From Variovorax dokdonensis (GTDB taxonomy: Bacteria; Pseudomonadota; Gammaproteobacteria; Burkholderiales; Burkholderiaceae_C): 64,000 bases of DNA. The notes beneath the pieces were generated by a model. That model was given only the letters and a program-made list of their open reading frames with translations. It was not told the DNA's origin and ran no database searches. The position numbers were made by a program, and so were the translations under genes. The stretch is taken from assembly GCF_030316895.1 (NCBI RefSeq), contig NZ_JASZYV010000004.1, positions 186,001 through 250,000 of the forward strand, read 5' to 3'. Below are positions 1 through 11,496 of this stretch, piece after piece. The number at the start of each line of letters is the position of its first letter. Within the stretch, counting starts at the first letter, position 1.

Positions 1-647
1 GGGCGATCGCGGAGCTGACGCACGTGGTCGGCACGCTCGGCTTCGCCGGGGTCGAGATCGGCAGCAACATCAACGGCGTGCCCATCGGCGCACCGCAGTT
101 CGATGCCTTCTTCGAAGCCTGCGAAGCGCTCGGCGCCGCCGTCTTCGTGCATGCCCTGCGTCCGGCCGGCATGGAGCGCCTGGTCGGCCCCGCGCCCTTG
201 CAGCAAGTGCTGGCCTACCCGGGCGACGTCGGGCTCGCCGCGGCGTCGGTCATCACCAGCAACCTGATGCTGCGGCGCCCGCGCCTGCGCATCGCCTTCA
301 GCCATGGGGGCGGCACGCTGGCTGCCCTGCTGCCGCGCCTGGAGCAGGGCTGGGACGTGTTTCCGGCGCTGAAGAAAACCATCGAGGCCTCGCCCACCGA
401 TCAGGCACGCCAGCTCTTCTACGACACGCTGGTGTTCGACACCCCGATGCTGCGCCATCTGGTCGAGCGCTTCGGCGCCGGGCAGCTGATGGTGGGCACG
501 GACTACCCCTTCAACTTCCACGACCGCACGCCGGTGCAGCGCATCGAGGCCGCCGGCTTCGACGCGGCCACGGTGGCGGCCCTGGTGCATCGCAATGCCG
601 AGCGCTTCCTCGGCCGCACGACGACCATGAAAGAGACCGCCCCATGA
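1..647 (+). CDS. Amidohydrolase family protein (ACMSD-like), 5' end outside window
   Basis: The frame is open from the window edge (first full codon at base 3), so only about 214 C-terminal residues are visible. It looks like the amidohydrolase_2 family of metal-dependent decarboxylases/hydrolases (aminocarboxymuconate-semialdehyde decarboxylase type). Visible marks are a His in FVHALRP, a SHGGG segment and a terminal GTDYPF with the conserved Asp, followed by an NAERFLG end typical of the family. Its stop overlaps the next start (ATGA at 644-647). The neighbours are a dioxygenase, an FAH-family enzyme and a flavin monooxygenase, so it probably processes an aromatic ring-cleavage product. The exact substrate cannot be told from sequence. 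Confidence 0.85.
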   Translation, partial: AIAELTHVVGTLGFAGVEIGSNINGVPIGAPQFDAFFEACEALGAAVFVHALRPAGMERLVGPAPLQQVLAYPGDVGLAAASVITSNLMLRRPRLRIAFSHGGGTLAALLPRLEQGWDVFPALKKTIEASPTDQARQLFYDTLVFDTPMLRHLVERFGAGQLMVGTDYPFNFHDRTPVQRIEAAGFDAATVAALVHRNAERFLGRTTTMKETAP

Positions 648-1549
648 GTTCCCCCTGGATCGAAGGCCTTCGCAGCATCGCGCTCTACGTGCCCGATCTG
701 GCGCGGGCCGAAGACTTCTACACCCGCACCTGGAACCTCGAAGTGGCTCAGCGCGGCGACGGCGTGCTGTACCTTCGCGGCACCGGCACCGACGCCTATC
801 TGCTGGCGCTGCATCAAGGCAGCGAAGCGCCGCAGGTGAGACAGGTGACCTTGCGCGCGCGCAGCCGCGAGGCGCTTGGCGCCATTCAGGCCAGCGTGGT
901 CGCAGCGGGCGGCAGCGTGCTGGCGGAGCCGCACGAGCTGACGCGCGACCCCGCCGGCGGCATCGGCCTGAAGTTCAAGGACCCGCACGGCCGCGTGTTC
1001 CAGGTCGTGCACGGCGACGCGCGGCGGCCCGACGGCGCTGCGGTGAAGGATCGTCCGATCCGCCTGACGCACGTGGTGCTCAACAGCCATGCGGTGGACG
1101 AGACGCAAGCCTTCCTGGCCGATGCGCTGGGCTTTCGGCTGGCCGATCGCACCGGGATCATGGCCTTCATGAACTGCGCGAGGGACCACCACACCATCGC
1201 CATCGGCATCGCCGACAACGACGCGCTCAATCACATCGCCTTCCTGATGCCAGACTTCGAATCGGTGATGCGCGGCGGCGGCCGCATGAAGGATGCGGGC
1301 TTTCCGATCCAGTGGGGCCCTGGCCGCCACGGCCCGGGCAACAACCTCTTCAACTATTTCATCGATCCCTTCGGCGTGGTCATCGAATACACGGCCGAGG
1401 TCGAGCAGATCGACGACAGCTATGTCTCTCACGGGCCCGAGCACTGGAAATGGCCGCCCGGCCGCGTCGACCAGTGGGGCATCTCGCCCGCGCCCGGACC
1501 GACCCTGAAGGAAGCGCAGAAGCGCATCTTCTTCGCCCCCCAGCCCTGA
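644..1549 (+). CDS. VOC-family extradiol-type ring-cleavage dioxygenase
   Basis: This 301-aa protein has two tandem vicinal-oxygen-chelate domains, roughly residues 5-125 and 138-270, the layout of type I extradiol dioxygenases. The C-terminal domain keeps candidate Fe(II) ligands His143 (RLTHVVLN), His197 (LNHIAF) and Glu248 (VIEYTAE), with a likely catalytic His182/183 and Tyr238. The N-terminal domain appears to lack ligands, as usual. It should cleave a catechol-type ring meta to the hydroxyls in the cytoplasm. The start overlaps the upstream stop by 4 bp. It sits between the amidohydrolase and the FAH enzyme, with the hydroxylase two genes downstream. The true substrate is unknown. Confidence 0.85.
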   Translation: MSSPWIEGLRSIALYVPDLARAEDFYTRTWNLEVAQRGDGVLYLRGTGTDAYLLALHQGSEAPQVRQVTLRARSREALGAIQASVVAAGGSVLAEPHELTRDPAGGIGLKFKDPHGRVFQVVHGDARRPDGAAVKDRPIRLTHVVLNSHAVDETQAFLADALGFRLADRTGIMAFMNCARDHHTIAIGIADNDALNHIAFLMPDFESVMRGGGRMKDAGFPIQWGPGRHGPGNNLFNYFIDPFGVVIEYTAEVEQIDDSYVSHGPEHWKWPPGRVDQWGISPAPGPTLKEAQKRIFFAPQP

Positions 1550-1582
1550 ACCGAACCCCTCCACGGAGCGCTTGCCAACATC

Positions 1583-2446
1583 ATGAAGTTCACCACCTAC
1601 CTGCGCCAAGGCGCACCACGCCTGGCCCTCGTCGACGGCGAAGACCTCGTCGACCTCAACGATGCCGACGCCCAGGCACCCACCGACCTGCGCGCCGCTT
1701 TGCGCGCCGGCGTCGACCTGCAGGCCGCCGGCCGCCGCGCGCTGGAAGCCGGCACGCGCCAGCCTTTGGCCGCCGTGACGCTGGCACCGCTGGTGCCCGA
1801 GCCGGGCAAGATCATCTGCCTGGGCCTGAACTACTACGACCATGCCAAGGAAGGCGGTCGCGACAAGCCCGAGTACCCGTGGTTCTTCTTCCGTGCGCCC
1901 TCCTCGCTCGTGGCGCATGGCGAAGCCGGCTGGCTGCCCAAGGTGTCGACGCGCTTCGACTACGAGGCCGAGCTGGCGGTCGTCATCGGCCGAACGGTGC
2001 CGCGCCACACGCAGGAAGCCGAGGCGCTGCAATACGTCTTCGGCTACAGCTGCTTCAACGACATGAGCGTGCGCGACTACCAGAAGCGGACGCCGCAATG
2101 GACCATCGGCAAGAACTTCGATCGCACCGGCGGCTTCGGCCCGGCGCTGGTCACGGCCGACGAACTCGCGCCGGGTGCCACCGGATTGCGCATCCAGAGC
2201 CGCCTGAACGGGCAGGTCATGCAGGACGCCAACACCGACGACATGATCTTCAGCGTCAAGGAGACCATCGCGCTGCTGGCCGAGGTGCTCACGCTCGAGC
2301 CGGGCGACGTGATCGTGATGGGTACGCCCGCCGGCGTCGGCCAGGCGCGCACGCCGCCGGTGTGGATGAAGGCGGGCGACACCATCGAGATCGACATCGA
2401 GCGCGTCGGCCTCCTGAGCAACCCCATCGCGAACGAGGCGGCGTGA
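1583..2446 (+). CDS. Fumarylacetoacetate hydrolase family protein
   Basis: This 287-aa protein has the full FAH-family fold from about residue 73 onward. Expected metal ligands are visible as Glu128 and Glu130 (DYEAE) and Asp160 (FNDMSVRD), with His87 in GLNYYDHAKE and the late GDVIVMGTPAGVG loop. Family members hydrolyse C-C bonds of ring-cleavage products or decarboxylate/hydrate oxo-acids. Here it most likely acts after the extradiol dioxygenase. The stop codon overlaps the GTG start of the monooxygenase (GTGA, 2443-2446). The gene lies 33 bp after the dioxygenase, so it is probably co-transcribed. Confidence 0.88.
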   Translation: MKFTTYLRQGAPRLALVDGEDLVDLNDADAQAPTDLRAALRAGVDLQAAGRRALEAGTRQPLAAVTLAPLVPEPGKIICLGLNYYDHAKEGGRDKPEYPWFFFRAPSSLVAHGEAGWLPKVSTRFDYEAELAVVIGRTVPRHTQEAEALQYVFGYSCFNDMSVRDYQKRTPQWTIGKNFDRTGGFGPALVTADELAPGATGLRIQSRLNGQVMQDANTDDMIFSVKETIALLAEVLTLEPGDVIVMGTPAGVGQARTPPVWMKAGDTIEIDIERVGLLSNPIANEAA

Positions 2447-4002
2447 ACACGTCGAGCGACACCGTCTACGACGTCGCCATCGTCGGCTACGGCCCTGCTG
2501 GCCAGGTGGCGGCGGCGCTGCTGGGTCAGCGCGGCCTGAAGGTCTACGTGTGCGAGCGCCTGCCGGACGTCTATCAGATCCCGCGCGCCATCTCGCTGGA
2601 CCACGAGATCATGCGGGTGTTCCAGCAGATCGGCGTGGTGGACGCCATCGCGCCTCACACCGAGCCTTTCACCAACTCCGAGTACTACGGCGTCGACGGT
2701 CAGCTCATTCGGCGCATGACGATGTTGCCGCCGCCCTACCCGCAGGGCTACACGCCATCGATCGTGTTCACCCAGCCGCCGGTGGAGCGCGCACTGCGCG
2801 ATCGCGTGGCCCAGCTGCCCAACGTGACGGTGGAGCTGGGCGTGGAGATGCGCGAGATGACGCAGGACGACACGGGCGTGACGCTGCGCATCGATGCCGC
2901 GGGCGACGTGGCCAGGCGCCCGCGCAGCGTGCGCGCGGCCTACGCCATTGCCTGCGACGGCGGCAGCAGCGGCGTGCGCACGCAACTGGGCATCGAGATG
3001 GAAGACCTCGACTTCGACGAGCCGTGGCTGGTGGTCGACGTGCTGGTGAACGAACAGGGCCTGGCCAAGCTGCCCAAGGTGAGCGTGCAGTACTGCGAGC
3101 CCGAGCGCCCGTGCACGCTGGTGATCGGCCCGGGCAACCACCGCCGCTGGGAAATCTCCATCCTGCCCGGCGAAGACCCCAGGCAAGTGGCGACGTCCGA
3201 GCAGACCTGGAAGCTGCTGTCGCGCTGGTTGACACCGCAAGACGGCGAGTTGTGGCGCCAGGCCAGCTACCGCTTCCATGCGCTGGTGGCCAGGCAATGG
3301 CGCAAGGGCCGCGTCTTCCTGGCGGGCGATGCGGCGCACATGCAGCCGCCCTTCCTGGGCCAGGGCATGTGCCAGGGCATTCGCGACGTCACCAACCTGA
3401 GCTGGAAGCTGGCCGCCGTCCTGCAGGGCGATGTGCAAGGCGCGGCGGCACAGGCCCTGTTCGATAGCTACGGCAGCGAACGACAGGCCCACGTGCGCGA
3501 ACTCACCAGCCGCATCAAGGCCGTGGGCGCCGTCATCTGCGAGCGAGACCCCGCCAAGGCGCGCGAGCGCGATGCGCGCCTGCTGCAGGAATGCGACGGC
3601 ACGGTGCGCGACACACCGCGCCAGGACATTCTTCCCAGGCTCGAATGCGGTCTGCTCTCGGCAGAGCCGGGCGCGGCACGCGGCGCGCTGTTCCCGCAGC
3701 CGAGCATCGACGGGCGGCTGATGGACGAGGTGGCGGCACATGGCTGGCGGCTGGTGCTGGTGCCGGGCGTCGATGTGGGCGCGGCGTTCGCCGAGTTCGC
3801 GGGCAAGGCACCCGCAGGCGTCCGCGTGGTCGCGCTCGGCGCCACGGACGATGCCGAAGGCGTGGCCACAGGCTGGTTCCGGCGCATGGAATGCGTGGCC
3901 GCGCTGCTGCGGCCCGATCACTATGTGTTCGGGGTGGCACGCACGCCCGGGCAGATCGGCGCGCTCGTTCGCGAAGCCCTTCCGGCGCTGCTGGCGCGTT
4001 GA
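2443..4002 (+). CDS. FAD-dependent aromatic monooxygenase (MhpA/PheA-type)
   Basis: I place the GTG start at 2443, overlapping the previous stop by 4 bp, which gives 519 aa. The open frame runs further upstream but only through antisense-like Arg-rich sequence. Class A flavoprotein hydroxylase marks are the GYGPAG dinucleotide motif at residues 15-20, a DG motif in ACDGGSSGVR, and GDAAHMQPPFLGQGM beginning at residue 295. It resembles 3-(3-hydroxyphenyl)propionate hydroxylases and related phenol hydroxylases, with a thioredoxin-like C-terminal tail. It would hydroxylate an aromatic substrate using NAD(P)H and O2 to feed the dioxygenase. It is the last gene of the operon and converges on hutG. 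Confidence 0.88.
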   Translation: MNTSSDTVYDVAIVGYGPAGQVAAALLGQRGLKVYVCERLPDVYQIPRAISLDHEIMRVFQQIGVVDAIAPHTEPFTNSEYYGVDGQLIRRMTMLPPPYPQGYTPSIVFTQPPVERALRDRVAQLPNVTVELGVEMREMTQDDTGVTLRIDAAGDVARRPRSVRAAYAIACDGGSSGVRTQLGIEMEDLDFDEPWLVVDVLVNEQGLAKLPKVSVQYCEPERPCTLVIGPGNHRRWEISILPGEDPRQVATSEQTWKLLSRWLTPQDGELWRQASYRFHALVARQWRKGRVFLAGDAAHMQPPFLGQGMCQGIRDVTNLSWKLAAVLQGDVQGAAAQALFDSYGSERQAHVRELTSRIKAVGAVICERDPAKARERDARLLQECDGTVRDTPRQDILPRLECGLLSAEPGAARGALFPQPSIDGRLMDEVAAHGWRLVLVPGVDVGAAFAEFAGKAPAGVRVVALGATDDAEGVATGWFRRMECVAALLRPDHYVFGVARTPGQIGALVREALPALLAR

Positions 4003-4045
4003 GTCGCTGCGCGCTGGCGGAGGCGCTCGTGCCGGCCTGGCCGGC

Positions 4046-4867
4046 TCAGCGCCGCCCCTGCCCTTCCACGAACGCCAGCACCGCCTCGAGCATGCGCCGT
4101 ACATGCGGCTGCACACCCGCCGCCACATCGGGCAGGTAGTCGAAGGGCAAGGCCTCTTGCATGTAGCTGCACTGGGTCATTTCCAGTTGCACGGCATGGA
4201 TGCCGCGCGCCGGGTCGCCGTACTCGCGCGTGATGTGGCCGCCCTTGAAGCGTCCATTGAGCACGGCGCTGTAGCCGCTGGCCTTGCCGATGTCCAGCAA
4301 GCGCTCGGCCAGCGCGGCATCGCAGCTTGTGCCGTTGGCGGTGCCCAGGTTCAGGTCGGGCAGCTTGCCTTCGAAAAAGCGCGGCAACACCGATCGGATG
4401 GAGTGCGCGTCCCACAGCGCGACGGTGCCGTGCACCGCACGCAGCCGATCCAGCTCGGCGCGCAGTTGCTGGTGATAGGGCCGCCAGATGGCGTCCCGGC
4501 GCGCGACGATCTCGGCCTCGCCGGGAACATCGCCCTTTGCATAGATGGGCGTCTTGTCGAAGGTGTCGATCGGGCACAGGCCGGTGGTGTCCTGGCCGGG
4601 GTAGAGGTTCTGGTTGTCCGGCGGCCGGTTCAGGTCGACGACATAGCGCGAATGCGTGGCCACGAGCACCGAGGCGCCCAGTGCGTCGGCAAAGTCGTAG
4701 AGGCGCTCTAGGTGCCAGTCCGTGTCGGGCACCTGCTGCGCCTCGGCGGTGAATCGTTCCGCCAGCGCCGGCGGCACATGCGTGCCCACGTGCGGCATGG
4801 AGATGAGCAATGGTCGCGTGCCCTGGCGAAAGCGCAAGGGCGGCTCCTGGGTCTGGAAGTCGGTCAT
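4046..4867 (-). CDS. hutG: N-formylglutamate deformylase HutG
   Basis: This 273-aa protein hydrolyses N-formyl-L-glutamate to glutamate and formate, the last step of the five-step histidine pathway. The FGase fold is visible from SMPHVGTHVP near residue 24, through the NRPPDNQNLYPGQ loop, ALWDAHSIRS and the NGRFKGGHITR segment. The length matches the family. It begins 8 bp after the hutF stop and is the final gene of the hut operon. Having both hutF and this deformylase shows that formiminoglutamate is first deiminated, rather than hydrolysed directly by a formimidase. Confidence 0.95.
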   Translation of the reverse strand: MTDFQTQEPPLRFRQGTRPLLISMPHVGTHVPPALAERFTAEAQQVPDTDWHLERLYDFADALGASVLVATHSRYVVDLNRPPDNQNLYPGQDTTGLCPIDTFDKTPIYAKGDVPGEAEIVARRDAIWRPYHQQLRAELDRLRAVHGTVALWDAHSIRSVLPRFFEGKLPDLNLGTANGTSCDAALAERLLDIGKASGYSAVLNGRFKGGHITREYGDPARGIHAVQLEMTQCSYMQEALPFDYLPDVAAGVQPHVRRMLEAVLAFVEGQGRR

Positions 4868-4875
4868 GGGCTGGG

Positions 4876-6291
4876 TCAATCCTGTGTGAGAAGTTCGCGC
4901 CGCGCGGCGACGAAACCGGCTTGCGCCTCGCCGCGCAAGGCGTGACGGCCATCCTTCACCACCGGCCGGCCGGCCGACCACACGCCATCGATGGCGCGGG
5001 TGCGATCGCTGGCGAAGACATGCGCCGCCAGCATGGACTCGGGCGGGAGGGCGGCCAGGGCGCGGTGCGCGGCGTCGAGCACCACGAAGTCGGCCGACCG
5101 TCCAACGGCCAGGCCCGCTGCCGATCCGGACACCGAAGCGCTCGCCGCCTGTCCACTCGCCTGCGCCCCACCCTGCACGCAGCCTTGCCACAAGGCCTGC
5201 GCCACCTGGGCACGGCCTGGCGAGGCGGCGACGTTGCGTTGCCGCAAGGCCAGGCGCTGGCCGTATTCGAGCAGCATGAGTTCCTCGGCGGCATCCACGC
5301 ACACGTGGCTGTCGGAGCCGATGCCGAAGCGGCCCTGGCCGGCCATCCAGCGCGGCAGGTCGAACAGGCCATCGCCCAGATTGGCCTCGGTGCTCGGGCA
5401 AAGGCCGGCCACGGCCCCGGTGGCGGCGGCGCGGCGGTATTCGTCGGCGTCCATGTGCGTCGCGTGCACCAGGCACCAGCGTGCATCCACCGGCGCATGG
5501 TCGAGCAACCAGGCCACGGGCCGCTGGCCGCTCCATGCAAGGCAGTCGTCCACCTCCTTCGTCTGCTCGGCGATGTGGATGTGGATGGGCGCTTGCGGAT
5601 CGATCGCGTCCAAGCCATCGAGCAGCGCCTGCAAGGCTTGCGGCGGCACGGCGCGCAGGGAATGCGGAGCCACGCCCAGCCGCGCGCCTTGCGCCTTGCA
5701 CACCGGCCGCAAGGCCTGCAGCAGCGCGAGCATGGAATCGGTGGAACGGATGAATCGCCGTTGACCGTCGCCGGGCGGCAGAGCGCCGAAGCCGCTCGTC
5801 TGATAGAGCACGGGCAGCAGCGTCAGGCCAATGCCGGCCCGTGAGGCCGCGCGCAGCAGCGCGTGCGACAACTGCGCATCGTCGGCATAGGGCTGCCCGT
5901 CGGTGTCGTGGTGCAGGTAGTGGAATTCGCAGACGCTGGTGTAGCCCGCCTCGAGCATGTCCACGTACAGGCCGAAGGCAATGGCTTCGAGTTGCTCGGG
6001 CGAGATGCGCAGCGCAAAGCGGTACATCAGCGTGCGCCAGCTCCAGAAGCTGTCTTGCGCTTCAGCGCGGTATTCGGTCAACCCGGCCATGCCGCGCTGG
6101 AAGGCGTGCGAATGCAGATTGGGCATGCCCGCGATGACGGGTCCGCTGGCGATGGGCACGCCGCTGGGCGCAGTGGCGCCAACCTCCACCTCGTCGAGGC
6201 GGCCGGCAGCGTCCCAATGCAGGCGCACGTCCTTGGCCCAGCCCTCGGGCAACAGCGCGTCGTGCGCAAACAAGCTGTTCGATTCGCTCAT
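4876..6291 (-). CDS. hutF: Formimidoylglutamate deiminase HutF
   Basis: This 471-aa amidohydrolase-superfamily enzyme converts N-formimidoyl-L-glutamate to N-formylglutamate and ammonia. Metal-site marks are His60 and His62 ([10 protein letters not shown]), the HIHIAEQ segment with a further His, CLVHATHMD and GSDSHVCVD with the conserved Asp. Its start overlaps the hutI stop by 4 bp (ATGA, 6288-6291). A low-complexity Ala/Ser stretch ([15 protein letters not shown]) sits about 80 residues from the C-terminus and looks like a lineage-specific linker. The context fixes the assignment. Confidence 0.95.
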   Translation of the reverse strand: MSESNSLFAHDALLPEGWAKDVRLHWDAAGRLDEVEVGATAPSGVPIASGPVIAGMPNLHSHAFQRGMAGLTEYRAEAQDSFWSWRTLMYRFALRISPEQLEAIAFGLYVDMLEAGYTSVCEFHYLHHDTDGQPYADDAQLSHALLRAASRAGIGLTLLPVLYQTSGFGALPPGDGQRRFIRSTDSMLALLQALRPVCKAQGARLGVAPHSLRAVPPQALQALLDGLDAIDPQAPIHIHIAEQTKEVDDCLAWSGQRPVAWLLDHAPVDARWCLVHATHMDADEYRRAAATGAVAGLCPSTEANLGDGLFDLPRWMAGQGRFGIGSDSHVCVDAAEELMLLEYGQRLALRQRNVAASPGRAQVAQALWQGCVQGGAQASGQAASASVSGSAAGLAVGRSADFVVLDAAHRALAALPPESMLAAHVFASDRTRAIDGVWSAGRPVVKDGRHALRGEAQAGFVAARRELLTQD

Positions 6292-7535
6292 GCGGCGCCC
6301 TCGGCGATGCGGCCCTGTCTGACCACGCAGCGTACCGGGCGTTGCCCGAACCAATAGGCCAGTTCTGCCGGCTCCTGAACATTCCACAGCACGAAGTTGG
6401 CCGGCAGGCCGACGTCGATGCGTCCGTGGGTGTCTTGCAGGCCCAGCGCGCGGGCGGCGTGCGCGGTGACGCCGGCCAGCGCCTCTGGCACCGTCAGGCG
6501 AAACAGCGTGCATGCCATGTTCACCATCAGCAGCAGGCTGAGCGCCGGCGAGGTGCCCGGGTTGTGATCGGTCGAAACGGCCATCGGCACCCCGGCCGCG
6601 CGCAAGGCTTCGATGGGCGGCAGGTGCGTGTCGCGCAAGGTGTAGTAGGCGCCCGGCAGGAGGACCGCGACGCTGCCGGCGGCTTTCATGGCCGCGATGC
6701 CGTCGGCGGAAAGGTGCTCGATGTGGTCGCACGACAGCGCCCCATAGCGGGCCGCCAACTGCGCGCCGCCCATGTCCGAAAGCTGCTCCGCATGCAGCTT
6801 CACCGGAATGCCCAAGGCCTGCGACGCCCTGAACACGCGCTCGGTCTGTTCGAGCGAGAACGCGATGCGCTCGCAGAACACGTCGACCGCATCCACCAGC
6901 CCTTCGGCGTGCAGCGCGGGCAGCATCTGGCCGCACACGAGATCGATGTAGTCGTCGCTGCGTCCTGCGTACTCGGGCGGCAGGGCATGTGCGCCGAGGA
7001 AGGTGGTGCGCACCGTCACGCCGAAGTGCTCGGCCAGGCGCCGCGCCACGCGCAGTTGCTTGCGCTCATGTTCGAGCGACAGGCCGTAGCCGGACTTGAT
7101 CTCGATCGCACACACGCCTTCTGCCAGCAGGTTGCGAAGGCGCGCCGCGGCGCTTTCGAACAGCTCGTCTTCGCTCGCCTCGCGGGTGGCACGCACGCTG
7201 GAGACGATGCCGCCGCCTGCGCGCGCCACCTCTTCGTAGCTGGCGCCGGCCAGGCGCATGGCGAACTCGTTGGCACGCTGGCCGCCATAGACCAGGTGCG
7301 TGTGGCAGTCGACCAGGCCCGGCGTGACGAGCGCGCCCCGTGCATCGTGCCGGGGCAACGCGATGAACGACGCGGGCACGCCGGCCGCGTCGCCCAGCCA
7401 TTCGACCAGGCCCTGCCGCACGACGATCGCGCCAGGCGTGGCTTGGACGTTGCCATCCTCGCGCAGCAGGCGCAGGCCGGTCCAGATGCCATCGGCGCTC
7501 GGTCGGTCGAGGAAGTTCGAAAGATGGGTCGTCAT
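6288..7535 (-). CDS. hutI: Imidazolonepropionase HutI
   Basis: This 415-aa protein hydrolyses 4-imidazolone-5-propanoate to N-formimidoyl-L-glutamate. Family marks are the metal-binding [16 protein letters not shown] segment, [21 protein letters not shown], and [10 protein letters not shown] with the conserved Asp. The length fits the roughly 400-residue norm. It overlaps hutD by 4 bp at its start and hutF by 4 bp at its stop, so hutD-hutI-hutF are tightly coupled. Confidence 0.96.
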   Translation of the reverse strand: MTTHLSNFLDRPSADGIWTGLRLLREDGNVQATPGAIVVRQGLVEWLGDAAGVPASFIALPRHDARGALVTPGLVDCHTHLVYGGQRANEFAMRLAGASYEEVARAGGGIVSSVRATREASEDELFESAAARLRNLLAEGVCAIEIKSGYGLSLEHERKQLRVARRLAEHFGVTVRTTFLGAHALPPEYAGRSDDYIDLVCGQMLPALHAEGLVDAVDVFCERIAFSLEQTERVFRASQALGIPVKLHAEQLSDMGGAQLAARYGALSCDHIEHLSADGIAAMKAAGSVAVLLPGAYYTLRDTHLPPIEALRAAGVPMAVSTDHNPGTSPALSLLLMVNMACTLFRLTVPEALAGVTAHAARALGLQDTHGRIDVGLPANFVLWNVQEPAELAYWFGQRPVRCVVRQGRIAEGAA

Positions 7536-8134
7536 CGTGCTTCGGTTCCGCAGTGTCGGATGCTTGCCGCCAGCAGCAGCGGCGCTGGTGTGGATTCGTC
7601 TGCCGCTTGCGGTTCGAGCCGCCCCGACAGGTCTTCGTCGGCCCACCACAGCCCATCGCCCTGCATCAACGGCGCATGGCCCTCCACGGACCAGTCGCCG
7701 CGCAGCGCCAGCAGCACGCCATGCGGCATTGCGGGCACGGGCGCGGCGTCGGTCATCCGGTCGACCTGCGCAACCCAGAGGCCACGGCGCACCATGATGT
7801 TGAAGTCCTGGCTGGCTGCGCCGAGCATCTCGCAGTCGATGCCGACGTCGCCGCTGAAGCCGAAGGGCGCGCCCGGCGTGTCCAGCCGATGGTCGATGGC
7901 GCCCGTCGCGTCCACCAGCCGCACGCCGTCGCCATCGAGCAGCGTGATGACGCGGTCGACGCCCTCGAACACCGAGAACGGCCCGGGGGCCGCAATGGTC
8001 GCAATGCTGGCGCGCCAACCGAAGTCGTTCAGTCCACGGCCCGGGGGCCAGCACGCGATCTCTCGCGTGCTGCCGCCGCCGTTCTTCCAGGGCATGGCAG
8101 GCAGGTCGGCGACGCGGAATCGGATCAGGGGCAT
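7532..8134 (-). CDS. hutD: HutD family protein
   Basis: This 200-aa cupin-like HutD protein shows the [14 protein letters not shown]-like N-terminal signature (here [14 protein letters not shown]) and [10 protein letters not shown]. HutD is not an enzyme of the pathway. In Pseudomonas it is reported to act as a governor that limits hut expression, possibly by binding urocanate or formylglutamate. The gene lies between hutU (15 bp gap) and hutI (4 bp overlap), its usual type of context. The molecular role is known only from homologues. Confidence 0.92.
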   Translation of the reverse strand: MPLIRFRVADLPAMPWKNGGGSTREIACWPPGRGLNDFGWRASIATIAAPGPFSVFEGVDRVITLLDGDGVRLVDATGAIDHRLDTPGAPFGFSGDVGIDCEMLGAASQDFNIMVRRGLWVAQVDRMTDAAPVPAMPHGVLLALRGDWSVEGHAPLMQGDGLWWADEDLSGRLEPQAADESTPAPLLLAASIRHCGTEAR

Positions 8135-8149
8135 CGGTGGCTCGTCCGG

Positions 8150-9861
<1,712 letters not shown>

Positions 9862-9865
<4 letters not shown>

Positions 9866-11424
9866 GGCTGGGACTCCTGGGCGTGGCTGGGCAGAATGTT
9901 CAACAGGACGGAGGGCAGTTCGGCCGCCAGGGCCCACTGCCGCATGGATTCGATGTCGGGCGCCAGGTAGCGGTCGCGCTCGATGAAGTCGACCTTCTGG
10001 CGGATGCGCGCGAATTCGGCCTCCACCAGCGCCGACGATCTGAGCGGGTCGGCCGGGGCGCGCTTGAGCTCGATGCCCTGCGCCGCCGCCATGGCCTCGA
10101 TGCCGACCACCACCGCCGTGTTGCCCACCATGTCGCCCAGGCGGCGCGCGGCATAGGTGGCCATCGACACATGGTCCTCCTGATTGGCCGACGTGGGAAG
10201 GCTGTCCACGCTGCCCGGATGGGCGAGCGACTTGTTCTCAGACGCCAGCGCCGCGGCAGTGACCTGGGCGATCATGAAGCCGGAATTCAGGCCGCCGTCG
10301 CGCACCAGGAAAGGCGGCAGGCCCGACAGGCCGGAGTCCAGCAGCAGCGCGAGCCGGCGCTCGGAGATGGCACCGATCTCCGCCACGGCCAACGCGATGA
10401 TGTCGGCCGCGAAGGCCACCGGCTCGGCGTGGAAGTTGCCGCCGGAGATGACCTCGCCGGTGTCGCAGAAGACCAGGGGGTTGTCCGATGCGGCATTGGC
10501 CTCGGTGACGAGCACGCGGGACGCATGCGTCAGGTTGTCGAGGCAGGCGCCCATGACCTGCGGAATGCAGCGCACCGAATACGGGTCCTGCACGCGACCG
10601 CAGTCGGGGTGCGAAGGCACGATCTCGCTGCCGTCGAGCAACGCACGTACCGCGCCAGCCACCGCGATCTGGCCGGGCTGTCCGCGCGCGGCGTGGATGC
10701 GCGCGTCGAAGGGTTTGATCGAGCCCTGGATCGCTTCCAGCGACAGCGCGCCCGACATCAGCGCCGATGCGAACACGTGCTCGGCACCGAACAGGCCGGA
10801 CAGCGCGAGCGCGGTCGACACCTGCGTACCGTTGAGCAGCGCCAGCCCTTCCTTGGGCTGCAGCACGAAGGGCTCGAGGCCCAGTTGCGCCATCGCCTGG
10901 GCGCCGGAAATGCGGTGGCCGTCGGCGGTGATGGCCTCGCCCTCCCCGATCAGCACGCAAGCCAGGTGCGCCAGCGGTGCCAGATCGCCGGAGGCGCCCA
11001 CCGAACCCTTGGCCGGAATGACCGGCGTGATGCCCGCGTTGAACAACGCCAGCAAGGCTTCGACCAATGCCGGCCGCACGCCGGAGTGGCCCCGTGCGAG
11101 GCTCAGCGCCTTGGTGGCCAGCACCAGCCGCACCACGGGGGCCGACAGTGGCTCACCGGTGCCCACGCTGTGCGAGAGCACGAGGTTGCGCTGCAGTTCC
11201 GCCAGATGTTCGTGGCCGATGCGCGTGGAGGCCAGTTTGCCGAAGCCGGTGTTGATGCCGTAGACGGCCTCGTCATGGTCGGCGATGCGCTGCACGACGG
11301 CCTGCGCGTCGGCCATGGGGCCGGCGGTGGAGGGGTCGAGCGCCAGCGTCAATCCGCCAGCATGGATGCGTCGCAGCAGGGCCAGATCGGCGCCGCCGGG
11401 AGTGAGTAAGGTGGGCGTGCTCAT
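9862..11424 (-). CDS. hutH: Histidine ammonia-lyase HutH
   Basis: This 520-aa enzyme deaminates L-histidine to trans-urocanate, the committed step. The Ala144-Ser145-Gly146 triplet (in [14 protein letters not shown]) forms the MIO electrophile, and a Tyr in GINTGFGKL-type context (VYGINTGFG) is present. It is the first gene of the catabolic operon. The 72-bp gap to hutC carries a HutC-like palindrome centred 12 bp upstream of the ATG, so transcription of hutHUDIFG probably starts here and is repressed by HutC. Confidence 0.97.
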
Positions 11425-11430
11425 GATGGT

Positions 11431-11440
11431 TGTCTATACA
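11431..11440. promoter_or_regulatory. Putative HutC operator before hutH
   Basis: TGTCTATACA, flanked as GGT-TGTCTATACA-GG, is a near-palindrome directly upstream of hutH. The same 10-mer occurs twice upstream of the transporter operon (14999 and 15068). It resembles the TTGTNTATACAA-type operator described for HutC repressors. Binding is inferred. Confidence 0.75.
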
Positions 11441-11496
11441 GGTGGTGTGACAGCGAATCGAATCTTGTGAATGAAGCAAAAAAAAGCGAGAACGCC

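Noticed and set aside
1312-2442. Open frame upstream of the monooxygenase start, and long antisense frames at 2077-4128, 503-2098 and elsewhere
   Set aside because: They are Arg- and Ala-rich, carry no family motif and overlap well-supported genes. High GC content at codon third positions keeps such frames open.
4031-4045. GCCGGCC-T-GGCCGGC palindrome between the monooxygenase and hutG
   Set aside because: A one-base loop is not a realistic hairpin and no T-tract follows, so I did not call a terminator.
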